This document shows, in pieces, positions 1 through 5,665 of a stretch of 5,665 nucleotides of DNA. Source of the DNA: Candidatus Methanovirga basalitermitum (GTDB taxonomy: Archaea; Methanobacteriota; Methanobacteria; Methanobacteriales; Methanobacteriaceae); NCBI GenBank assembly GCA_031284445.1, contig JAISZW010000094.1, positions 1 to 5,665 of the forward strand. Direction: 5' to 3'. Within the stretch, counting starts at the first letter, position 1; each line of letters opens with the position of its first letter. A program made the translations under genes and the position numbers. The notes below the pieces were generated by a model. That model worked only from the letters and a program-made list of their open reading frames with translations. It was not told the DNA's origin and did not search any database.

Positions 1-153
1 TGTTTATCAATTATTAATCTTAATTATAATTATAAAAATTCTTTAAATCAAATTTAAATAAATTATATTGGATATAATATTTTATAAAATGACAAACTTT
101 TCCAAAATGACTATAATTAGTTTTTTTCCAATGTTCTGTAGGGTCCTGTTTTG

Positions 154-215
154 TTTCATGATTATTTAGTGCTTGTTTTTCATGAGTTTTCATGAGTTTT
201 ATAGGTTTTTCATGA
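154..215. repeat. Four copies of TTTCATGA (two inside a 10-bp tandem)
   Basis: TTTCATGA occurs at 154-161, 178-185, 188-195 and 208-215, always in the same orientation, with steps of 24, 10 and 20 bases. Two of them sit in an exact tandem of CATGAGTTTT at 181-200. The core TCATGA is itself a palindrome. The cluster lies between the transposase stop and the probable left end of the insertion sequence. Subterminal repeats in this place can be transposase-binding sites, but that role is an inference; simple slippage in T-rich DNA is the alternative. Confidence 0.6.
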
Positions 216-239
216 TTTTTTCCGTGGAGGTGTTAGTTT

Positions 240-1359
240 TTAGATTGTTATTTTGTTGTTGAATCATAGTTTTTCTTCGGTTGCTCGGTTGATTTGTCTT
301 AGCATGGTTTTGAATGTCCAAGTTACTTTTTGCCGACCACCTTGTCGTGGTATGTTGAGATAGATCTACTGGATGTAGATCCAAGTGTTAACTAGTAGAA
401 GACCTAATCCTATGTATAAAAGTCTTAATTCTGGTTTTTTTGTGCTGGTATGTGTTCTTGCTTGTCTTCAGTCTGTAGCTGGATTCTATCCCAAAACATT
501 TCCTATATTCTTTAAATGTGTTTTTTAAAGGTATATCAACATTATATACTGCATATGCAAAGTGTTTTATTTCATTTCGGTCATATTTTCCTTTATGAGT
601 ATTTAATAACTACATTAACTTGAAATGTAGCTTCATCATCCTTTGAATTCATAGTATATTCTATAAAATAACTTTTTTCCAGTTAATAGGTTTCGTATTC
701 CCCCCACGGGGGTCCTCTTTTCACACAAGGCATGATAAAAGATATTTTCCCTGTTTTGAAGATAATTTATCACATCAACAGTATAAAACTCTCTATCAAG
801 GAAAAGTGTTTTAATTTTAAATCCATTAGCTTCGATTTCTTTTATTAGGAAGTCTACAGTATCTTTTAAAGTTTCTCCTTTCCGAGTATATTTAATAGCT
901 AAAGTGTAGTATTTATTGTTTAATATTACATATATGGAAGCATAAGCAAAAAATCTCATAGTTCCTTGCTTAGGTTTGGTTTTAATTGTATCACCATAGT
1001 TTTCTTACTTGCCATAATATGGAATATTAACATGATCAATAGCCATATCATTCATAGGCACGGTTTTAATTGCATGAATCTTCAATTTATTTTAAACTCA
1101 GCAACTTCATCTAATCAATATCACTAAGTCTATATCTAATAGTTCCTTCTGAAGGTGCATTATAACAAATATTACTAAAATTACTAACATTAGTTCGAGA
1201 AGCAACAGCATTAAGAAGATGATAAGCAATCGTTTTAGTATTATACACAGAATTAGAAGTTGATTGCAACCCTAACATATCACTAATAACATTAACCGAA
1301 AGATTTAATACATCATCATTCAACAATATTTTATGTGGTGTTTTATTTTTTTGTTTCAT
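240..1359 (-). pseudogene. ISH3-family DDE transposase, disrupted
   Basis: A cut-and-paste transposase of about 373 codons can be rebuilt on the minus strand by changing frame. It starts at the ATG ending at 1359 with an N-terminal part (MKQKNK to RYRLSDID, stop 1111-1113). It resumes as LDEVAEF one frame over, then as KIHAIKTVPMNDMAIDHVN from about 1085. The middle part reaches about 640 and includes FLDREFYTVDVI. It continues as DDEATFQVNVVIKYS and HKGKYDRNEIKHFAYAV, then EYRKCFGIESSYRL. The C-terminal part runs PELRLLYIGLG, NTWIYIQ, IPRQGGRQ, VTWTFKTMLRQINRATEEK to a stop at 240-242. The three expected acidic residues are still visible: D in AIDHVN, D in FLDREF, E in FGIESS. Frameshifts lie near 1111, 1090, 640, 596 and 462; internal stops are at 1005-1007 (TAA), 366-368 (TAG, probably once Trp) and 264-266 (TGA, probably once Trp). 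Family assignment is from remembered motifs; that it is a dead transposase is secure. Confidence 0.88.
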
Positions 1360-1380
1360 AAATTAATAATACACACCACA
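1334..1380 (-). repeat. Inverted repeat flanking the transposase start
   Basis: TGTGGTGT at 1334-1341 and ACACCACA at 1373-1380 are perfect 8-bp complements with 31 bases between them. The transposase start codon (1357-1359) lies in the loop. In a minus-strand transcript entering from outside, the region just before the start codon could pair with codons 7-9. Some insertion sequences use such structures to limit transposase translation; here that is inference. Confidence 0.35.
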
Positions 1381-1466
1381 CCATAAATACTTACTTATAC
1401 GAACTGCTGATTATTATTAAATTTGGATATAAATTGTTTAAATTTAATATTTTAGTTCTTATTTAA

Positions 1467-1477
1467 TTTATAATAAT
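1467..1477 (+). promoter_or_regulatory. Possible TATA box for purB
   Basis: TTTATAATAAT is the most TATA-like string between the insertion sequence and purB, but the spacer (1360-1609) is almost wholly A and T, so chance matches are common. A start site about 25 bases downstream would leave a leader of roughly 115 bases. No distinct BRE element, operator or riboswitch is visible in the spacer. Confidence 0.15.
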
Positions 1478-1596
1478 TATTTTAATAAATAAAAGATGAT
1501 AAATTAATTATTTTATTAAAAAGTCATATTTTTACTCATAAATTTTTAATGAAGATTTTTAAAAATTATGTCTATTACTATATTAAAAATATATTT

Positions 1597-1600
1597 GGAG
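1597..1600 (+). promoter_or_regulatory. Ribosome binding site of purB
   Basis: GGAG lies nine bases before the ATG at 1610. It decides the start: the in-frame ATG at 1568 has no Shine-Dalgarno, and its extra 14 residues have no counterpart in the usual N-terminus, which begins MAIHPIEFRYG. Confidence 0.8.
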
Positions 1601-1609
1601 AAGAATAAA

Positions 1610-2965
1610 ATGGCAATTCATCCTATTGAGTTTAGATATGGAACAGTAGAAATGAAAAATATTTGGGAAGCAAAAAACAAATTACAGAAAATGCTGGATA
1701 TTGAGTCTGCATTAGCCCAGGCAGAAGCTGAACTTGGAATAATAAGTAAAGATGTTGCAATGGAGATTAAATCTAAGGCAAATACTGAATATGTAAAATT
1801 GGAAAAGGTAAATGAAATTGAAAAAGAAAAAAATCATGATATAGCTGCTTTAATTGAAGGATTAAAGGAACAATGTAGTGGTAATGCTGGTGAATATGTT
1901 CATTTTGGAGCCACTTCTAATGATATTATAGATAGTTCAAATTCATTATTGTTCAATGAATCAATATCTATTTTAAAAGATAAGGTTAAAAAGCTGACTA
2001 ATATTATTCTAAATCTATCCAAAGAAAACATTGGTAGAGTATGTATTGGTAGAACTCATGGTCAGCATGCAATCCCTACTACCTATGGAATGAAATTTGG
2101 ATTGTGGGCTGATGAGTTGCATAGGCATTGGAAAAGATTAGAATTTTCTAAAAAGAACTTGTGTTTATCTATGATGAATGGCGCCGTTGGAACAACTGCA
2201 GCTCTTGGAGAAGTTGGTTGGGAAGTTCATAAAAAGGTTTCAGAGATTTTAGGTCTTCCTTATGCTAAAATTACAAATCAGATTCTTCAAAGGGATAACC
2301 ATGCTGAATTTATGATGGTAATGGCTAATATATCTACAACCTTAGATAAAATTGCTTTGGAAATAAGGAATCTTCAAAGAACAGAGTTAAATGAGGTTGG
2401 TGAGTTTTTTGATTCAAAAAAACAAGTTGGTAGTAGTACGATGCCACATAAAATGAACCCAATTATGGCTGAGCGCGTATGTGGTATTAGCCGTGTTATA
2501 AGATCTTATGTTGTTGGAACTTTGGAAAATAATCCTTTATGGCATGAAAGAGACTTGACAAACTCCTCATCTGAGAGAATAATGTTTCCAGAAGCCTGTA
2601 TTCTAACTGATTACATCTTGAGTTTAACAACTAAGCTGATGACTAATTTAGAGTTTCACCAAGAAAGTATTGAGAAAAACCTTAATTTAACTAATGGTTT
2701 AGTAATGGCAGAACGCTTAATGGCTGAACTCACAAGAAAGGGGTTTGGTAGACAAACAGCTTATAATTTAGTCCGACAAGCTGCAATCAAAGCAAATAAT
2801 GAAGATAAATTGCTTAGTGAACTTATAATGAAAAAAAAAGAAATTAAAGAGTGTATATCCAAAGATGAGATTAATAAGATTATGGATCCTCATACTTACA
2901 TTGGTTCTGCTAAGATAATTGTAAATGAACTTCTTCAGGATTCCAAAAATTGGTTTAAGAATTAA
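1610..2965 (+). CDS. purB: Adenylosuccinate lyase
   Basis: PurB removes fumarate from two substrates: SAICAR, giving AICAR in de novo purine synthesis, and adenylosuccinate, giving AMP. It is a cytoplasmic homotetramer of the fumarase/aspartase superfamily whose active sites are built from three subunits. The 451-residue product has normal length for archaeal PurB. Visible motifs, counted from the chosen start: KNHDI with His about 76; HFGATSNDI with His 98; GRTHGQ with the catalytic His about 150; QRDNHAEF near 227-234; the superfamily signature VGSSTMPHKMNPI at about 273-285, whose mobile-loop serine (275/276) is the catalytic base; and HERDLTNSSSERI at about 312-324. All key residues are present, with no frameshift or internal stop. 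The start at 1610 is chosen over 1568 because of the GGAG at 1597-1600. The gene stands alone, downstream of a dead insertion sequence and convergent with pheT. Function is near certain; substrate preference cannot be read from sequence. Confidence 0.97.
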   Translation: MAIHPIEFRYGTVEMKNIWEAKNKLQKMLDIESALAQAEAELGIISKDVAMEIKSKANTEYVKLEKVNEIEKEKNHDIAALIEGLKEQCSGNAGEYVHFGATSNDIIDSSNSLLFNESISILKDKVKKLTNIILNLSKENIGRVCIGRTHGQHAIPTTYGMKFGLWADELHRHWKRLEFSKKNLCLSMMNGAVGTTAALGEVGWEVHKKVSEILGLPYAKITNQILQRDNHAEFMMVMANISTTLDKIALEIRNLQRTELNEVGEFFDSKKQVGSSTMPHKMNPIMAERVCGISRVIRSYVVGTLENNPLWHERDLTNSSSERIMFPEACILTDYILSLTTKLMTNLEFHQESIEKNLNLTNGLVMAERLMAELTRKGFGRQTAYNLVRQAAIKANNEDKLLSELIMKKKEIKECISKDEINKIMDPHTYIGSAKIIVNELLQDSKNWFKN

Positions 2966-2995
2966 AACTATAGTGTTTTAAATCTTCAACTTAAA

Positions 2996-3000
2996 TTTTT
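2996..3000 (+). terminator. Possible U-tract terminator of purB
   Basis: TTTTT begins 30 bases after the purB stop and is followed by further T-rich sequence. Archaeal transcription can end at short U-tracts without a hairpin, so this is a candidate, but T-runs are frequent in this DNA. Confidence 0.25.
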
Positions 3001-3060
3001 CGATTTCTGTTGGGAAATTGACTTTAAAGACACTAAAAATTATGCTTTTCCAGAGGATAG

Positions 3061-3069
3061 AAAAGAAAA
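3061..3069 (-). terminator. Possible U-rich terminator of pheT
   Basis: Read on the minus strand this is TTTTCTTTT, about 105 bases beyond the pheT stop. It is the clearest T-rich tract on that strand in the spacer. The evidence is composition and position only. Confidence 0.25.
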
Positions 3070-3172
3070 TATGAGTCATAGAATTATCATTCTTGTATAA
3101 TGGGCAGTATGGAATTTAAATGAAACTTAATTAACTCATAAGCTTCATAAACACAATTAAAGATGTATTAAC

Positions 3173-4834
3173 TCAAGAAGATTCATCAACAAACTCTATT
3201 TCAAAACCAACTACTGGATAATCTAAATCAAAGTTACTAATGACTTTAGGGGACAATTCTCCGAAAAATCCTTTTATGATCCCATTATCTGATTTTCCAG
3301 TAATATTTCCAACTCTATCTGGTATAAAACTTGGATTATTGGATGACTTTATTTCCATATCATAACCTAAGTTTAATAAAACACTTGCTATCGTTGATTT
3401 TATCTCACTAAAGTTAGCTGTTGAGTGACATACAATGACTGATAATTTTTTAACAGTTTTTGTCTTTGTCTCTGCATTCTCATCAAGGTATAGAACATCC
3501 CCAATTTCAAATATCTTCTGTGGTAAATCTTCATGTTTATTATTCTCTAAAAACTCCATTAAGCCATTGAGTAGGCTTGTTCTAATCATGGTTCTTTCAA
3601 CTGAAATTGGTTTAGCCACTTCAACATGTTCAGCTACTTCTTGGTTCATTTTATTGTAATGATTTTCTTCACTTGTCAACATTAAACTCATGATTTCTTG
3701 AAAACCTAATCCAATCATAACCTCCCTAATTAGTTTATCACTACTGAACCATGAATTTTCATTTGCTGTTGTAGCTATTTCAGGCATTTCGGATTCAATT
3801 TTATTTATACAGTAATTAATAGCTATATTTTCAACTAAATCCACTTCATGTAGAATATCTATCCTGTAGGTGGGAATTTTCACATTCAATGTGTTTTCAT
3901 CTATTATTTCAGCTTCCATTCTTGCTTTAGAAAGAAGTTTTTTAACTTCATTGGCTTTAATATCTATACCAATTAATTTATTTGCAGTATCCAAATGGAC
4001 AATCTTTTCTTTTGGTTTTAGATTAGGTGTAGTTATAGTTTTATTAGAATACTCTATTTTTAAACTTTCTATTTTACCACCAACTTCACCAAATGAACTG
4101 CAAATTATGTTTAATGCTTGTTTAACTGCTTTTTCGTCTGTTCCAGTAACATCAATCAAGATATTTTTTGTCTCTTCAGTTATTTTTGTCAACTCACCAT
4201 TTATTATTGGAGGCATGGACATAACATTATTATTTTTATCAAGAATAAGTGGGTATCTATCAAATCCTTTAAGTAGGTGTGAATATTTTGAACCTTTTGG
4301 ATGCGTATTTAATATTTCCTCTGGTGTCATTTTGGCTTCATGATCTAATGGAATGAAACTATTTTCATCTTTTTTAGTTCCAACATAATAAAATGGGTCT
4401 TCGATAACATCCAAGTTATGAATACCAATAGCCACTTTTTTCCTATCTCGTCCAATGACCCAATGAAGATTTTCTTGAAAGTCCATAACTTGTTTTAATT
4501 TTTTCCCAGTAAAATTCACATTTTTAATTAGTGCAAAGCCAATAAATGGTCTAATTTTAATTATTTCTTCATCGATATATACTTTCTTATTAGATTTTTC
4601 AACAGGATAGTATGGTAGACCAGTTTCTTTTGATATAAATCCTTTTAAACTTCTTGCAACCCCTTCCACAGACAGTTGATCTGGCCTATTAGGGAAAAAC
4701 TCAACTTTAATTGTTTTATCATCATGGTCTTCAATGTCACTTCCAAGCATTGGTAAAATCTTTATTAATTCATCTTTTTCAAGTGATACTCCAAGTCTTT
4801 TTAATTCATCATATTCAAGTGTGATTACTGGCAT
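3173..4834 (-). CDS. pheT: Phenylalanine--tRNA ligase beta subunit, archaeal type
   Basis: PheT is the beta chain of the alpha2-beta2 class II synthetase that charges tRNA-Phe; PheS (alpha) holds the aminoacylation site, while beta supports tRNA binding, assembly and proofreading of mischarged Tyr. At 553 residues, without the N-terminal EMAP-like tRNA-binding domain of bacterial PheT, it fits the archaeal/eukaryal type. Visible order: N-terminal domain with VEFFPNRPDQLSVEG (44-58); B3/B4 editing region about 90-260, with KKVAIGIHNLD (132-142) and MSMPPIING (205-213); B5 domain about 270-345, ending PTYRIDILHEVDLVENIAI (321-339); catalytic-like core about 355-553, with AKPISVERTMIRTSLLNGL (407-425), KIFEIGDV (440-447) and GFFGELSPKVISNF (522-535). 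The ATG at 4832-4834 is supported by GGAG eight bases upstream and the typical MPVITLEYDEL beginning. No disruption is seen. It is monocistronic here, convergent with purB, and pheS is absent from the window. Confidence 0.97.
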   Translation of the reverse strand: MPVITLEYDELKRLGVSLEKDELIKILPMLGSDIEDHDDKTIKVEFFPNRPDQLSVEGVARSLKGFISKETGLPYYPVEKSNKKVYIDEEIIKIRPFIGFALIKNVNFTGKKLKQVMDFQENLHWVIGRDRKKVAIGIHNLDVIEDPFYYVGTKKDENSFIPLDHEAKMTPEEILNTHPKGSKYSHLLKGFDRYPLILDKNNNVMSMPPIINGELTKITEETKNILIDVTGTDEKAVKQALNIICSSFGEVGGKIESLKIEYSNKTITTPNLKPKEKIVHLDTANKLIGIDIKANEVKKLLSKARMEAEIIDENTLNVKIPTYRIDILHEVDLVENIAINYCINKIESEMPEIATTANENSWFSSDKLIREVMIGLGFQEIMSLMLTSEENHYNKMNQEVAEHVEVAKPISVERTMIRTSLLNGLMEFLENNKHEDLPQKIFEIGDVLYLDENAETKTKTVKKLSVIVCHSTANFSEIKSTIASVLLNLGYDMEIKSSNNPSFIPDRVGNITGKSDNGIIKGFFGELSPKVISNFDLDYPVVGFEIEFVDESS

Positions 4835-4842
4835 TAGCTATT

Positions 4843-4846
4843 CTCC
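4843..4846 (-). promoter_or_regulatory. Ribosome binding site of pheT
   Basis: On the minus strand GGAG lies eight bases before the pheT ATG. It supports the annotated start and implies a leadered transcript. Confidence 0.8.
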
Positions 4847-4954
4847 AAAAATTTTATATATTATTTCAAATCTTCATGATTATTCATTAAAAATTATTAA
4901 ATCAATGGCTGTATCAACGATGTATGGGGATCGACTTTTTTTCTATTGAATTTT

Positions 4955-4991
4955 TAATCTTAAATCACTTAGATTAGGAAAATATAGATTA
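4955..4991. repeat. Inverted repeat with an extra direct copy upstream of pheT
   Basis: TAATCT at 4955-4960 pairs with AGATTA at 4971-4976. The pairing extends inward by two more bases if one T is bulged, leaving a five-base loop. TAGATTA at 4970-4976 is repeated at 4985-4991, fifteen bases further on. The group lies 120-160 bases upstream of the pheT start, so it could be an operator, an RNA hairpin or chance in AT-rich DNA. Confidence 0.3.
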
Positions 4992-5100
4992 ATAATTCTT
5001 AATTTTTGAAATCAATAGCATAAATATCTAATTTCAAAGAAAACCCACAAAAATTGAGCAATTCAAATGCAAAATATAACTCTTCAATGACTAATTCCTG

Positions 5101-5124
5101 TTGATTTTAACACAGCCAAATCAA
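5101..5124. repeat. Seven-bp inverted repeat, possible hairpin
   Basis: TTGATTT at 5101-5107 and AAATCAA at 5118-5124 are perfect complements around a ten-base loop. The loop is less AT-rich than its surroundings. No T-run follows on either strand, and no gene ends nearby, so a terminator role is not supported. Confidence 0.3.
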
Positions 5125-5334
5125 TAATTTTAAATTAATAAAACGATTATTTTTATCTTTATTTTTTTATTATTTAAAACATGCATATATAGTGTTAAGA
5201 CAGCTTAATTTTCACTATTTTTTTCAAATATGACATTTTGAAAATTTTCATATGATTTCTTTTTGTGAAATTTCAATTTATTTTGTGCATTTATTTATAT
5301 GAATAGAATACCACACAAAATTAACTTAATTAAT

Positions 5335-5346
5335 TTGTCATGACAA
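5335..5346. repeat. Twelve-bp palindrome TTGTCATGACAA
   Basis: This is a perfect 12-bp palindrome with two G/C pairs per half. It is a plausible binding site for a dimeric regulator but is a single copy, 500 bases from pheT and about 320 from the window edge, with no promoter clearly attached. Confidence 0.35.
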
Positions 5347-5571
5347 TAGTATTGAATAATATTAAAACTTATAAAATCAAATAATTTAATATGAATCATA
5401 TTTTTGTATTTATAGAAATAGGGTGTTAGAAATTAGATAAATTTTCAAGCATTATCCGTGCTTATTTCATATCATAATATATTTTAAATATCTTGAAATC
5501 TGAAATTACAAATTTAAAACAAATAATTACAAAATAAAAAGGCTTAATAGATTCTGTCAAAAATTCGGATG

Positions 5572-5609
5572 ATAACAATTGTTATATTTAATCATATAAC
5601 AGTTGTTAT
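5572..5609. promoter_or_regulatory. Tandem palindromic operator candidate
   Basis: ATAACAATTGTTAT at 5572-5585 is a perfect 14-bp palindrome. ATAACAGTTGTTAT at 5596-5609 repeats it with one central change. The ten bases between them make the period 24 bp, so the two sites lie on nearly the same face of the helix (slightly over two turns). This is what a pair of sites for a dimeric winged-helix or similar regulator looks like. It lies just left of a possible TATA region and ATG, so it most likely serves a rightward gene beyond the window. The regulator is not in the window and I do not assign a family. Confidence 0.65.
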
Positions 5610-5611
5610 GA

Positions 5612-5630
5612 CCAAAAATTATTAATAAAA
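5612..5630 (+). promoter_or_regulatory. Possible BRE/TATA promoter of a rightward gene
   Basis: CCAAAA at 5612-5617 followed by ATTATTAATAAAA resembles a purine-rich BRE and a weak TATA box. Its centre is about 30 bases before an ATG at 5654-5656, the usual spacing for a leaderless archaeal transcript, and no Shine-Dalgarno is seen before that ATG. The palindromes end three bases upstream. Only four codons (M K T R) are visible before the window ends, so the gene itself cannot be called. Confidence 0.3.
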
Positions 5631-5665
5631 TGAATGTGTGATATTAATAGTCTATGAAAACGCGA

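Larger units (their letters stand above)
133..1404 (-). mobile_element. Decayed ISH3-type insertion sequence, ends approximate
   Basis: The element is defined by its transposase remnant. The outer limits are a guess: GTTCTGTA at 133-140 can be matched, with one extra base and then poor agreement, to GTTCGTA read on the minus strand inward from 1404. That would give about 1.27 kb, in the usual range for this family. I could not find a matching target-site duplication outside these points, so the terminal repeats are unproven. About 107 bases lie between the transposase stop and the left limit and hold four copies of TTTCATGA. With its transposase broken, the element could move only if an intact relative acted on its ends. 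Confidence 0.4.
2966..3172. other. Convergent spacer between purB and pheT
   Basis: This 207-base stretch separates the 3' ends of two converging genes. Directly after the purB stop, 44 sense codons follow in the same frame before TAA at 3098-3100. The minus strand also has an open stretch of about 45 codons here, so coding origin is uncertain. There is no start codon with a ribosome binding site on either strand and I recognise no protein. The spacer probably holds terminators for both genes. Confidence 0.5.
4835..5665. other. Long AT-rich intergenic region
   Basis: These 831 bases contain no open frame with both a start signal and protein-like composition, apart from a possible start at the extreme right edge. 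The left 100-150 bases must hold the pheT promoter. The rest holds small inverted repeats (4955-4976, 5101-5124, 5239-5250, 5335-5346, 5447-5463) and the tandem palindrome at 5572-5609. No tRNA or other structured RNA was recognised. One less AT-biased patch, about 4900-4935, ends in a T7 run on the plus strand (4936-4942) and might be the 3' end of a small RNA, but it has no clear stem. Confidence 0.6.

Noticed and set aside
199..384. A 61-codon minus-strand open frame beginning MDLHPVDLSQ
   Set aside because: It is an out-of-frame reading of the transposase C-terminus. The adjacent frame gives IPRQGGRQ and VTWTFKTMLRQINRATEEK, which are family motifs.
1568..1609. Earlier in-frame ATG for purB adding 14 residues
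   Set aside because: It has no ribosome binding site and encodes an N-terminus foreign to PurB, whereas the ATG at 1610 has GGAG at the right distance and the expected MAIHPIEFRYG start.
4851..4860. TATATAAAAT on the minus strand as the pheT TATA box
   Set aside because: It lies only 17-26 bases before the ATG, which would put the transcript start at about the start codon and leave out the Shine-Dalgarno. It is probably chance AT sequence.
3435..4949. Three plus-strand open frames at 3435-3659, 3870-4343 and 4734-4949
   Set aside because: All lie wholly or mostly opposite pheT, lack ribosome binding sites and have the hydrophobic composition typical of antisense shadows.
5239..5250. Palindrome TGAAAATTTTCA
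   Set aside because: Its core is only A and T, so a 12-bp palindrome of this kind is expected by chance in such DNA; single copy.
5195..5251. An 18-residue minus-strand open frame beginning MKIFKMSYLKK
   Set aside because: It is very short, has no ribosome binding site and its composition is what poly-A/T DNA gives by chance.
5447..5463. Short hairpin AAGCA / TGCTT with a seven-base loop
   Set aside because: Five base pairs with no following T-run and no gene ending nearby is not enough to call a terminator or RNA gene.
1..5665. CRISPR array, tRNA, rRNA, toxin-antitoxin or defence genes
   Set aside because: No regularly spaced repeats of CRISPR length, no cloverleaf-like G/C-rich stretch and no small paired genes were found on either strand.

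Overview
The window comes from a strongly AT-rich archaeon, most likely a methanogen of the order Methanobacteriales (Methanobrevibacter- or Methanosphaera-like). The phenylalanyl-tRNA synthetase beta chain is of the short archaeal/eukaryal type, the broken insertion sequence belongs to the ISH3 type common in archaea, and both intact genes carry a GGAG Shine-Dalgarno at normal distance. The genus is an inference from protein style and base composition, since no search was possible.

Layout. Positions 1-132 are AT-rich DNA with nothing recognisable. About 133-1404 is a decayed insertion sequence; its transposase, on the minus strand at 240-1359, can be followed almost end to end but has about four frameshifts and three premature stops. 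A 250-base AT-rich spacer leads into purB (1610-2965, plus), an intact adenylosuccinate lyase. A 207-base convergent spacer separates it from pheT (3173-4834, minus), an intact PheRS beta chain. From 4835 to the right edge are 831 bases with no credible gene except a possible start at 5654. They hold pheT's upstream region, several small inverted repeats and, near the edge, two 14-bp palindromes spaced 24 bp apart.

The two intact genes are housekeeping: PurB acts twice in purine nucleotide synthesis, and PheT is half of the enzyme that charges tRNA-Phe. They converge and are not an operon; pheS is not in the window. The insertion sequence is dead cargo upstream of purB.

I see no defence island, CRISPR array, integron, prophage, rRNA or tRNA, and no clear new multi-gene system. 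The best leads are the tandem palindrome (an operator candidate just upstream of a possible archaeal promoter and start codon at the right edge), the repeated TTTCATGA motif at the downstream end of the insertion sequence, and a stop-free stretch directly after purB.
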